A stretch of 64,000 bases of DNA from a bacterium (GTDB taxonomy: Bacteria > SM23-81 > DAOVCL01): assembly GCA_029932675.1 (NCBI GenBank), contig JAOZPP010000008.1:1-64000 (forward strand), given 5' to 3'. A model generated the notes under the pieces. It had not been told where the DNA came from, ran no database searches, and saw only the letters and a list, made by a program, of their open reading frames with translations. Shown one piece after another: positions 1 through 7,346 of this stretch. The position numbers and the translations under genes were made by a program. Each line of letters opens with the position of its first letter. The stretch's first letter is position 1.

Positions 1-2
1 CC

Positions 3-110
3 TTAATAGAGAAGGGAAGGAACCTCACCGTGGTGCAGGACCCAGAGTTTCCCCCTGGGGTAAAGGCTAAGGTAGAAGTCTACTACACCGCACAAGAGGT
101 AAGCAAGTAG
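3..110 (+). CDS. 3' end of an unidentified gene (partial)
   Basis: An open frame enters from the left edge and ends at TAG 108-110, giving a 35-residue C-terminus rich in Val, Pro and charged residues, with a short VEVYY strand near its end. A strong terminator hairpin begins 14 bases later, which supports a real gene end. The fragment is too short to assign a family. Confidence 0.5.
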   Translation, partial: LIEKGRNLTVVQDPEFPPGVKAKVEVYYTAQEVSK

Positions 111-123
111 ACCTCTCAACCAG

Positions 124-155
124 GGCCGTCGAGGTCCCTCCCTCGGCGGCCTTTT
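124..155 (+). terminator. Rho-independent terminator
   Basis: An 11-bp stem (GGCCGTCGAGG with CCTCGGCGGCC, one G-U pair) closes a six-base loop and is followed directly by TTTT. It terminates the partial plus-strand gene at the left edge. Confidence 0.75.
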
Positions 156-243
156 CCTTTGAGGCCATTTCACCAGAGAAAAACCAGGAACCCGAAGGTA
201 CCTATTGGGCCACCTTGAGGGTAGAAAGTTACCAGTTGTAGAT

Positions 244-1182
244 CTATGGAGAAGCCTTGAATACCGGGAATTTGGCCATCACCGGTCGGTGGTCTGATAT
301 ATCCTGGAAGTAGTTGGGTAGCTCATCATCAAGCCTAAGGGTGGTGGTGGTTCCCCCCCTGTATTCATCGATAGCGTCTTTGGAGATGAGAATGTGATCA
401 ATGAGGCTGGAGTAACGGGGGTAAGAAGCGAAGTGAGGGTCACCGGCGAGGGGAAAGGTGAGAAAACGATAGTCAAGGGAGTCTTCAATGAAGACGGTGA
501 AGGCATTTTCACCGGGGGGGTCGTTGATCTGATCGTTCCAATCTCCGGCCACTACAAAATCCTTCTCCTCAGAGGAAGCTATCTGGGAATCAAGGTAGGC
601 TTTTAGCTTCTTGGCCGCCTCTCGACGCCGTTTAAGGTCAGTTGAGTCTGGCCCTGCCTTTAAATGAAGGACTAAAAGGCGGAAATCGAACCTCTGCCCA
701 TTGGCTTGGGCGACCACCGTCATCACTAATGGGGGACGAGGGAAGGCATAATGGTCATCCGTATAAATTTGGCCTACATTCAGAATGGTAATTAGGTTCT
801 TTTTGTAGATGACTCCAGTTTTTTGATACCAATCCCTGTAATTATCTTTGGAGTAGAGCCCATTGTAGTCTGGAAGGCCCTGAAGAAGTTGGCGAAAAGC
901 AACGGTATCACTGATCTCCTGGACGGCGAAGAGGTCAACGTCGAGATCTTCAATGATCCGTTGAACCTCCCCCACCGTGGTTTCTCCGGCTAGGGGGAAT
1001 GTCTCGATGTTCCAGGTAACGATCTCCAGGGTTTCGTCATCCCCTTTTGGGGTCACCGAAGGAAGGGGGACATCATTGAGTATCCTCTTCTCTCGACGGC
1101 CACAGGAGATAACTAATAAACTAATTCCCAACAAGGAGATAGATAAACACCGGAAAAGGGAGATTCCCCATCTTCTGCTCAT
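244..1182 (-). CDS. Endonuclease/exonuclease/phosphatase-family lipoprotein
   Basis: 312 aa. The N-terminus is a lipoprotein signal peptide: two arginines, a hydrophobic stretch and a lipobox ending at Cys27 (VISC). It should be cleaved by signal peptidase II after Lgt modification and anchored in a membrane. The rest is an EEP (DNase I-like) fold. Visible motifs are TWN near residue 56, a catalytic-type VQE near 88, the AGDWND metal/substrate motif around 215 and the terminal SDHRPV motif near 300. The family hydrolyses phosphodiesters in nucleic acids or phospholipid/inositol head groups; the substrate here cannot be read from sequence. Its ATG follows GTGAGG at 5-base spacing. The gene is divergent from the aldehyde dehydrogenase gene and has its own promoter. 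Confidence 0.85.
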   Translation of the reverse strand: MSRRWGISLFRCLSISLLGISLLVISCGRREKRILNDVPLPSVTPKGDDETLEIVTWNIETFPLAGETTVGEVQRIIEDLDVDLFAVQEISDTVAFRQLLQGLPDYNGLYSKDNYRDWYQKTGVIYKKNLITILNVGQIYTDDHYAFPRPPLVMTVVAQANGQRFDFRLLVLHLKAGPDSTDLKRRREAAKKLKAYLDSQIASSEEKDFVVAGDWNDQINDPPGENAFTVFIEDSLDYRFLTFPLAGDPHFASYPRYSSLIDHILISKDAIDEYRGGTTTTLRLDDELPNYFQDISDHRPVMAKFPVFKASP

Positions 1183-1206
1183 CTCTGCCTCACCATTCTC
1201 TGAGGT

Positions 1207-1235
1207 AATCTAATGCTAAACCCTATCTTTGTCAA
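1207..1235 (-). promoter_or_regulatory. Sigma70-type promoter of the EEP lipoprotein gene
   Basis: On the minus strand, TTGACA (1230-1235), a 17-bp spacer and TAGATT (1207-1212). It lies 25 bases upstream of the start codon and includes a perfect -35 hexamer. Confidence 0.6.
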
Positions 1236-1348
1236 TAGGTTTAAATCCTTAGGTTCCCACACAATTTAAAATCTCCTTTAGTTTGAGAAGGACTTCCCTT
1301 CCCATTGCCTCCAGAGCGGGGTGATTTTTCCGGATTTAAAGAATTGGG

Positions 1349-1377
1349 TTGACAGGGAGGTGCTTTTTCGTTAAATT
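1349..1377 (+). promoter_or_regulatory. Sigma70-type promoter of the lysine-catabolic pair
   Basis: TTGACA (1349-1354), a 17-bp spacer and TAAATT (1372-1377). It is 27 bases upstream of the aldehyde dehydrogenase start, with a strong Shine-Dalgarno (AAGGAGGA, 1394-1401) in between. Confidence 0.65.
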
Positions 1378-1404
1378 TTGGGCACAACTACCTAAGGAGG
1401 AGGG

Positions 1405-2904
1405 ATGGCTAAAAAATTTCATAACTTTATTGCTGGAAAGTGGTGTGAAGCCCAAAGCGGTCAGACCTTTGAGAACAGGAATCCGGCTAACTGGGATGAG
1501 GTCTTGGGGGTTTTCCCCAAGTCCGGAAAAGAGGACGTCGATAAAGCTGTGCGATCTGCCCAGGAGGGGTTCAAGGAATGGAGGAAGGTTCCTGCTCCCC
1601 AGCGGGGCCAGATTATGAAGAGGGTGGGGGATTTATTGGTCAAACACAAGGAAGATATCGCCCGTGGGATGACCAAGGAGATGGGGAAGGTGCTTATGGA
1701 AACAAGAGGAGATGTCCAGGAAGGGATTGACACGGCTTACTATGCGGCGGGTGAGGGGAGAAGGCTCTTTGGACAGACTGCTCCTTCAGAACTTCCTAGC
1801 AAGTTTTGTGTCTCCATTCGTCAGCCCATTGGAGTAGCAGGGGTAATTACTCCCTGGAACTTTCCTATGGCCATTCCCACTTGGAAGATCTTCCCCGCGC
1901 TTTTGTGCGGTAACTCCGTGGTCTTCAAACCTGCTTCTGATGTCCCCCTGACCGGGACGAGATTGGTAGAACTCCTCTTGGAGGCCGGGGTTCCACCGAA
2001 GGCTATAAATCTCGTTCATGGGACCGGTTCCACCGTGGGGATTCCCTTGGTAGAACATCCGGGAGTTGATGTCATCTCTTTCACTGGTTCCTCAGCGGTG
2101 GGGAGACAGATTAGCTCCATCTCCGGTCAGGGCCTGAAGAGGCTTTCCTTGGAGCTGGGCGGAAAGAACGCCCAGATCGTTATGGATGATGCCAACCTCG
2201 ATTTGGCCTTGGAAGGCGTTATCTGGGGAGCGTTTGGTACTACCGGGCAGAGGTGCACGGCCACCAGCAGGCTAATCCTTCAGGAGGGGATATATGAGGA
2301 GTTCGTAGAGCGGTTGGTGGAGAGGACGAGGAACCTTAAACTGGGCGATGGGTTGGATAGCTCCACGGATGTAGGACCAGTGATAAATGAGAAACAGAGG
2401 GAGAATATCCACAGCTACGTGGAGGTTGGCCAAAGGGAGGGGGCAAGGCTCCTTTGCGGTGGGGAATCAGCCAACGAGGGAAAGCTCTCCAAGGGATTTT
2501 TCTATAGGCCAACGATATTTGTGGATGTTACCCCCCAGATGAGGATAGCTAAGGAGGAGATATTTGGGCCTGTCCTCGCTGTTTTGAAGGTGAAGACCCT
2601 GGATGAAGCCATCGAGGTCCTTAATGCTACTCCTTATGGCCTCTCCTCTTCTATTTATACCCAGGATGTAAACCAGGCCTTTCGCGCCATAGAGGATATA
2701 GAGGCGGGGATAACCTATATCAACGGTCCCACAATTGGGGCGGAGGCACATCTTCCCTTTGGTGGCGTTAAGGATACCGGAAATGGACATCGGGAAGGAG
2801 GATGGACCGTATATGATATCTTCACTGAGTGGAAGACAATCTATGTGGATTACAGTGGGAAACTGCAGAAAGCTCAGATAGATACAGAGAAAGAAAGGGC
2901 TTGA
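1405..2904 (+). CDS. Aldehyde dehydrogenase, probable 2-aminoadipate semialdehyde (P6C) dehydrogenase
   Basis: 499 aa, full length for the NAD(P)-dependent aldehyde dehydrogenase superfamily. It shows the nucleotide-binding segment TPWNFP, the general-base glutamate in LELGGKN (about residue 254) and the nucleophilic cysteine in GQRCTATSR (about 287). The next gene starts 1 nt downstream and encodes lysine 6-transaminase, whose product is 2-aminoadipate 6-semialdehyde (cyclising to piperideine-6-carboxylate). This gene is therefore inferred to oxidise that semialdehyde to 2-aminoadipate. Superfamily membership is clear; substrate specificity rests on context. A succinate- or betaine-aldehyde-type substrate is the alternative. 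Start chosen by AAGGAGGA four bases upstream. Confidence 0.88.
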   Translation: MAKKFHNFIAGKWCEAQSGQTFENRNPANWDEVLGVFPKSGKEDVDKAVRSAQEGFKEWRKVPAPQRGQIMKRVGDLLVKHKEDIARGMTKEMGKVLMETRGDVQEGIDTAYYAAGEGRRLFGQTAPSELPSKFCVSIRQPIGVAGVITPWNFPMAIPTWKIFPALLCGNSVVFKPASDVPLTGTRLVELLLEAGVPPKAINLVHGTGSTVGIPLVEHPGVDVISFTGSSAVGRQISSISGQGLKRLSLELGGKNAQIVMDDANLDLALEGVIWGAFGTTGQRCTATSRLILQEGIYEEFVERLVERTRNLKLGDGLDSSTDVGPVINEKQRENIHSYVEVGQREGARLLCGGESANEGKLSKGFFYRPTIFVDVTPQMRIAKEEIFGPVLAVLKVKTLDEAIEVLNATPYGLSSSIYTQDVNQAFRAIEDIEAGITYINGPTIGAEAHLPFGGVKDTGNGHREGGWTVYDIFTEWKTIYVDYSGKLQKAQIDTEKERA

Positions 2905-2905
2905 T

Positions 2906-4228
2906 ATGGAGAAGATCACACCCCAAAATGTGCATGCGGTCTTGAAGAAGCATATGCTCATCGATGGATACGATCTGGTCTTTGACCTGAAGAAAAGCCA
3001 GGGCTCCTATATTTATGACTCCAGGAAAGGGAGGAAGCTCTTAGACTTTTTTACCTTCTTTGCTTCCTCCCCCATAGGTTATAACCACCCTAAGCTAATT
3101 TCACCTGAGTTCCAGGAGAAGTTGGCCTATGTAGCCGTAAACAAGGTTACCAACTCCGATTTCTACACCGTTGAGCTGGCCGAATTCGTCGATACTTTTG
3201 CCCGAGTGGCTATCCCCCAGTATCTCCCTCACCTCTTTCTGATCAGTGGGGGAGCTCTGGCCGTGGAAAATGCCTTGAAGACAGCCTTTGACTGGAAGGT
3301 GAGGAAGAACTTTGCCAAAGGATACTCAAAGGAGAAGGGGCATCAGGTAATCGGCTTCGAGCAAGCCTTCCATGGGCGCACTGGTTATACCCTCTCCTTG
3401 ACCAATACTTTTGATCTGCGTAAGACGATGTATTTTCCCAAGTTTAGATGGCCAAGGGTATTAAATCCCAAGCTTACTTTCCCCCTGAATGAGGAGAATT
3501 TGAGGGAAGTAGAGAAGGCGGAGAAGGAGAGCTTGGCTCAGATCAAGGATGCTCTAGCGAAAAACCGGGATGATGTTGCCGCCATAATTATTGAGCCAAT
3601 CCAGGGGGAAGGGGGGGATAACCACTTCCGGGGCGAATTCCTGCGCGCCTTAAAGGAGATTGCCGATGAGGAGGAATTATTCCTTATCTTGGATGAGGTG
3701 CAGACGGGCATAGGCCTAACCGGCAAGATGTGGGCCCATCAGCATTTTGATCTGGAGCCGGATATAATCTGTTTTGGTAAGAAGAGTCAGGTTTGTGGGA
3801 TACTCTGTGGATCGAAAGTTGATGAAGTGGAGGGAAATGTCTTTCAGGAGTCGAGCAGGCTCAACTCCACATTTGGAGGAAACATAGTGGATATGGTGAG
3901 GTTTCAGCGATACCTGGAGGTCATCGAGGAGGAAAATTTAGTGGAGAATGCCCGCAGGATGGGGGACTATCTCCTCTCTAAGCTTCAGGAAATCCGGGAA
4001 TCCTTTCCCGAAAAGGTAAGTAATGTCCGGGGGAGGGGGCTGATGGCCGCCTTTGACTTGCCTGACTCCAGAATAAGGGATGAGCTTAAGGAAAGAATCT
4101 ACCAGAACGGTATGCTTTGCCTTGGCTGCGGCGAGCGAACGATAAGGTTTAGACCCCCGCTGAACATTTCCTCCGAGGAGATAGATGAAGGAGCCAGGAT
4201 TCTGTGGAAGAGCTTAAGGGAGGTTTAA
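2906..4228 (+). CDS. lat: L-lysine 6-transaminase (lysine epsilon-aminotransferase)
   Basis: 440 aa class-III PLP aminotransferase. It transfers the epsilon-amino group of lysine to 2-oxoglutarate, giving 2-aminoadipate semialdehyde and glutamate. Family-specific segments are visible: the FFTFFASSPIGYNHP region near residue 50, AFHGRTGYTLSLTNT near 155, EPIQGEGGD near 232, the aspartate motif LDEVQTGIGLTGKMWA near 265 and FGKKSQVCG with the PLP lysine near 290. These match the LAT subfamily better than ornithine or GABA transaminases. It forms a two-gene operon with the upstream dehydrogenase (TGATATGG junction) and ends before a strong hairpin. Confidence 0.9.
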   Translation: MEKITPQNVHAVLKKHMLIDGYDLVFDLKKSQGSYIYDSRKGRKLLDFFTFFASSPIGYNHPKLISPEFQEKLAYVAVNKVTNSDFYTVELAEFVDTFARVAIPQYLPHLFLISGGALAVENALKTAFDWKVRKNFAKGYSKEKGHQVIGFEQAFHGRTGYTLSLTNTFDLRKTMYFPKFRWPRVLNPKLTFPLNEENLREVEKAEKESLAQIKDALAKNRDDVAAIIIEPIQGEGGDNHFRGEFLRALKEIADEEELFLILDEVQTGIGLTGKMWAHQHFDLEPDIICFGKKSQVCGILCGSKVDEVEGNVFQESSRLNSTFGGNIVDMVRFQRYLEVIEEENLVENARRMGDYLLSKLQEIRESFPEKVSNVRGRGLMAAFDLPDSRIRDELKERIYQNGMLCLGCGERTIRFRPPLNISSEEIDEGARILWKSLREV

Positions 4229-4267
4229 ATCCGAATAACCAACTTCAGCCCTTAGACTTCCCACCAC

Positions 4268-4304
4268 GAGGTGGCAGACCCAAGATCTGCCACCTCAACT
4301 TTTC
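4268..4304 (+). terminator. Terminator after the lysine-catabolic operon
   Basis: A perfect 11-bp inverted repeat (GAGGTGGCAGA / TCTGCCACCTC) with a seven-base loop is followed after two A residues by CTTTT. A second small hairpin (TTCTCC gca GGAGAA) sits immediately downstream. Confidence 0.75.
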
Positions 4305-4389
4305 TCCGCAGGAGAAGGGCCCACGGCTTCTGGGGCTTGAATGGGAGGTTCTCTTGCCGTAAACCAAGGGGAATAAATCAAACATTTGC

Positions 4390-4418
4390 TTGACAATTGG
4401 ATTCGGCTTTATTATTAT
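4390..4418 (+). promoter_or_regulatory. Near-consensus promoter of the carD-sigma-mre operon
   Basis: TTGACA (4390-4395), a 17-bp spacer and TATTAT (4413-4418, 5/6). A TTG that could be read as an upstream start for carD is part of this -35 box, so that start can be excluded. Confidence 0.75.
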
Positions 4419-4449
4419 GAGAGAAAGAACCCTTAGAAGGATGAGAGCA

Positions 4450-4944
4450 ATGAGTGAAGTTTTTTCCCCAGGTGACAAAGTTGTCCACAAGAGGTTGGGG
4501 GGAGGTTATATAAGGTCAGTAACCAAAAAGGAAATAGACGGAGAAGAGATAAATTGTTTGGAGATAGATTTCATTCTCAGCGATATGCGGGCCTATGTTC
4601 CCCTTTCTCAAACCGGACTAGAGGGGTTGCGGAAACCAATAAGTTCAGAGGAGATCGATGAGATGAGGGGAACTCTTCTCGCCCCTGCCACAGAGTTAGA
4701 GGGCGATTGGAAGAACAGGGCTAAATATCTCCGGGATAAACTCTGTCAGGGAAATCCTTATCAAATCGCAGAGATTATCAGGGACCTTTATCCGGGGGCA
4801 ATTTTAGATAAGTTAACCGCCACGGAAAAGTCGATCTTGGAGAGGGCCAAACACCTTTTGGCTAGCGAGGTGAGCCTGGTAGAGGGAATCACCCTTGACG
4901 AGGCGGTGGAGATAATAGAGGAGACCGTAGGAGAGAAGAGTTAG
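4450..4944 (+). CDS. CarD/CdnL-type RNA polymerase-interacting regulator
   Basis: 164 aa from ATG 4450, which has AAGGA nine bases upstream; a longer in-frame start would overlap the promoter. The first ~65 residues form a CarD-type RNAP-interaction domain (FSPGDKVVHKRLGGG, then a beta-rich part with VPLSQ). A helical C-terminal half (about 85-164) is typical of the DNA-binding part of CdnL proteins. Such proteins bind the RNAP beta subunit, stabilise open complexes and often control rRNA and growth genes. The primary-type sigma factor gene follows 8 nt downstream, so two initiation factors are made together. Family call is firm; target promoters are unknown. Confidence 0.85.
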   Translation: MSEVFSPGDKVVHKRLGGGYIRSVTKKEIDGEEINCLEIDFILSDMRAYVPLSQTGLEGLRKPISSEEIDEMRGTLLAPATELEGDWKNRAKYLRDKLCQGNPYQIAEIIRDLYPGAILDKLTATEKSILERAKHLLASEVSLVEGITLDEAVEIIEETVGEKS

Positions 4945-4952
4945 GGGAGAAG

Positions 4953-5813
4953 ATGTCTAGGGTAAGAAGGGCCAGATCAAGGAGGAGAGAATCATTGATA
5001 TTGGAGAGATATCTCAAAGATGTAAATACTATTCCCCTTCTCTCCCCGGAACAGGAGGCTGAGCTCTCCCAACGGATAAAGGAGGGAAGCCAGGAGGCTT
5101 TGCAACAACTGGTAAAGGCAAACCTCAGATTTGTGGTGAGCGTAGCGAAGCAATATCAGAATCAAGGGATGCCCCTCTTAGATCTGATCAATGAGGGGAA
5201 CATTGGCCTGATTGAGGCTGCAAAAAGGTTTGATGCGAGCAAAGGCTACAAATTCATCTCCTATGCGGTTTGGTGGATAAGACAAGCCATCCTTAAGGCG
5301 CTTGCTGAACAGTCTCGTTTGGTCAGGCTGCCCCTAAACAGGATAAGTGAGCTCTGTAAGATAGTCCAAAAGTCCAGATATCTCGAACAAAAACTACATC
5401 GAGCCCCTCAGATAAAGGAGATAGTTGAGGAATTAGGGATTGCCGAGGATGAAGCTACTGATATCATCCAGCTATCGGGCCTTCCCGCCCCTTTAGATGC
5501 CCCCTTGGATAGGGACGATGATCGCAGCCTTCTCCATATCTTGCCCAACGAGAGGCAGCCTTCTCCTGACAAGGAGACTATGGATAAAAGCTTGATCAGA
5601 GAGTTAAGGAGGATATTGGCTACCTTGGCTCCCAGAGAAGCGGAGATAATCAAGCTATATTATGGATTGGAGGGGGAGAGGCCCCATACCTTAGAGGAGA
5701 TTGGAAGGAAATTTGGGCTCTCCAGAGAGAGGGCGAGGCAGATTAAGAAGAAGGCCCTCATTAAACTCAGGCACACCTCCCGGAGTAGTTCTCTCAGGCC
5801 ATATATAAGTTGA
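4953..5813 (+). CDS. RNA polymerase sigma factor, primary (RpoD/SigA) type
   Basis: 286 aa, compact. Region 1.2 begins near residue 18 (LERYLKDVNTIPLL). Region 2 follows with LLDLINEGNIGLIEAAKRFD and the -10 recognition helix around YAVWWIRQAI. Region 3 follows LPLNR, and region 4 ends with a helix-turn-helix (TLEEIGRKFGLSRERARQI). There is no acidic region 1.1, as in the short primary sigmas of Bacteroidetes/Chlorobi-like lineages. It lies in an operon with carD upstream (8 nt) and Trm112/mreC downstream. The many TTGACA-N17-TANNNT promoters in this window suit this group of sigma factors. Confidence 0.93.
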   Translation: MSRVRRARSRRRESLILERYLKDVNTIPLLSPEQEAELSQRIKEGSQEALQQLVKANLRFVVSVAKQYQNQGMPLLDLINEGNIGLIEAAKRFDASKGYKFISYAVWWIRQAILKALAEQSRLVRLPLNRISELCKIVQKSRYLEQKLHRAPQIKEIVEELGIAEDEATDIIQLSGLPAPLDAPLDRDDDRSLLHILPNERQPSPDKETMDKSLIRELRRILATLAPREAEIIKLYYGLEGERPHTLEEIGRKFGLSRERARQIKKKALIKLRHTSRSSSLRPYIS

Positions 5814-5852
5814 CCTTGGTTATAAATATATAGGAAATTCTCTGGAGGAAAA

Positions 5853-6017
5853 ATGTTAGATGATGAGCTCTTACAAATTTTGGCCTGCCCAAAATGCAAG
5901 GGGGATCTGGAGTATGACCCCCAAGGGGGATGGCTCATCTGCCACCATTGTAGGTTGAAGTATCCCATCCGGGACGAGATCCCCGTAATGCTTATCGATG
6001 AGGCTGAAGAGTTCTAA
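5853..6017 (+). CDS. Trm112-like zinc-ribbon protein
   Basis: 54 aa: MLDDELLQILACPKCKG at the N-terminus, a second CxxC-like pair (CHHC) and a YPIRDEIPVML end. This is the Trm112/YcaR pattern of a small zinc-binding protein. In other organisms Trm112 activates methyltransferases; bacterial versions are poorly characterised. Start ATG 5853 has TGGAGGA four bases upstream. mreC starts 3 nt after its stop, so it is in the carD-sigma-mre operon. Confidence 0.82.
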   Translation: MLDDELLQILACPKCKGDLEYDPQGGWLICHHCRLKYPIRDEIPVMLIDEAEEF

Positions 6018-6020
6018 GGG

Positions 6021-6806
6021 ATGCAAGTTCCTTTCCGACTTACCGCTGCCCATCTGAAGTATGTAGTCCTTATCTTTACCCTCCTTCTTTCCCTAATTAT
6101 TATGGGTCTAAACCAGAGGGAAAAGACCCAGTTGGCCAAGGCCGGTTCTCTGGCCTTTATCCCCGCCCAAAGGCTGCTCTTTTACCTGGTGAGAATGGGA
6201 AATATCTATGAGGAGAATAGGAGGCTCAGGTTGCTGAACACTAAGCTCTCCCTTGAGGTGAGGAGGATGGAGCACCTAAAGGAGGAAAACGATAGGCTGC
6301 GGAAGATACTCAACTTCAAGGAGAGGGCCCCCTACAGGTTGGTTCCTGCTGAGATCATCGGGAGGGGACCGGAGAGATCGGCCAATTCCTTGATCATAGA
6401 TAGTGGAGAGGCCGAAGGGATAAGGGTGAACCAGCCCGTGATCTCCGCTGAGGGTTTGGTGGGGAGGATAATAGAGGTGCGGGGAGGGAGATCAACTGTC
6501 CTCCTCCTCTTGGACCCAAACTGCAGGGCCAGCTCTCTGGTGGAGAGGAGCAAGGTCTATTCCTTAATGGAATGTGATGGGGGGAGATGCTACTTAAAGG
6601 GCGTTCCCCTCTACGCTGACGTTCAAAAGGGGGATGTAGTAGTCACTTCCGGATGGGGGGGGATATTCCCCCCAAACTTGAGGCTGGGAACGGTGAGGAG
6701 GGTTTCTACCCGCAAGTCAAAGCTTCTCAAGGAAGTAGAGGTAAAGCCAGCGGTTGATTTCACCGGTCTCAAGGAAGTCTTTGTCCTGCAAAGGGAAGAG
6801 GATTGA
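6021..6806 (+). CDS. mreC: Rod shape-determining protein MreC
   Basis: 261 aa. One transmembrane helix (about residues 13-31), a coiled coil (about 55-95, rich in Glu/Arg/Leu) and a periplasmic beta domain containing GRGPERSANSLIIDSG, GLVGRI and the C-terminal GDVVVTSGWGGIFPP motif typical of MreC. It bridges MreB/MreD to the elongation penicillin-binding protein. mreD follows 3 nt downstream, then PBP2 and RodA. No mreB gene lies in this window. Confidence 0.93.
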   Translation: MQVPFRLTAAHLKYVVLIFTLLLSLIIMGLNQREKTQLAKAGSLAFIPAQRLLFYLVRMGNIYEENRRLRLLNTKLSLEVRRMEHLKEENDRLRKILNFKERAPYRLVPAEIIGRGPERSANSLIIDSGEAEGIRVNQPVISAEGLVGRIIEVRGGRSTVLLLLDPNCRASSLVERSKVYSLMECDGGRCYLKGVPLYADVQKGDVVVTSGWGGIFPPNLRLGTVRRVSTRKSKLLKEVEVKPAVDFTGLKEVFVLQREED

Positions 6807-6809
6807 ATT

Positions 6810-7346
6810 ATGGCCCAGAAGATCATCAAATATCTTCTCGTCTTCCTTTTGGTCACTATCCTTCAATCCACAGTAGTGGATGCCTTCTCCATCCAGGGAA
6901 TAAAACCAGATCTGATCCTCTTCTTTCTCTTCTACATCGCGCTTAAGGAGGGACCTGTTTGGGGGGCCATTTGGGGGTTTATCTTTGGGTTGACCATTGA
7001 CTCCACCTATACCCCCCTCCAGTTGGGGATTGGTTCCTTTAGCCAGGCCAGTTTCGGTTTCCTGGCCGGTAATTGGGGGGATAAGATCTACCTGGAGACC
7101 CCTCGTTCTAAGAGCCTTTTCCTCTTCTCTTTAGTCATCATTCATGATATCCTCAGGTATGGGTTGGGGAGGATAGGCGACTGCGGACTTGCCTTTTGGC
7201 ACCTTCTCCTCACTAAGACCCTCCCCGCGGCTGCCTATACAGCTATCCTCGGGGGGGGTATCTACTATCTCCTTAAGAGACAGGCTGAAAAGGGATATAT
7301 AATTGGTTCACTCAAGGGGAAAGAGGAGGCAGGGAGGGGAGCCTAA
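6810..7346 (+). CDS. mreD: Rod shape-determining protein MreD
   Basis: 178 aa, five to six hydrophobic helices, with the family patterns QSTVVDAFSIQGIKPDLILFFL and an FGLTIDSTYTPLQLG loop. It is an inner-membrane part of the elongasome. It is recognised mainly by position between mreC and PBP2, topology and length. GAGG lies eight bases before the ATG. Its 3' end overlaps the PBP2 frame by 44 nt. Confidence 0.88.
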   Translation: MAQKIIKYLLVFLLVTILQSTVVDAFSIQGIKPDLILFFLFYIALKEGPVWGAIWGFIFGLTIDSTYTPLQLGIGSFSQASFGFLAGNWGDKIYLETPRSKSLFLFSLVIIHDILRYGLGRIGDCGLAFWHLLLTKTLPAAAYTAILGGGIYYLLKRQAEKGYIIGSLKGKEEAGRGA

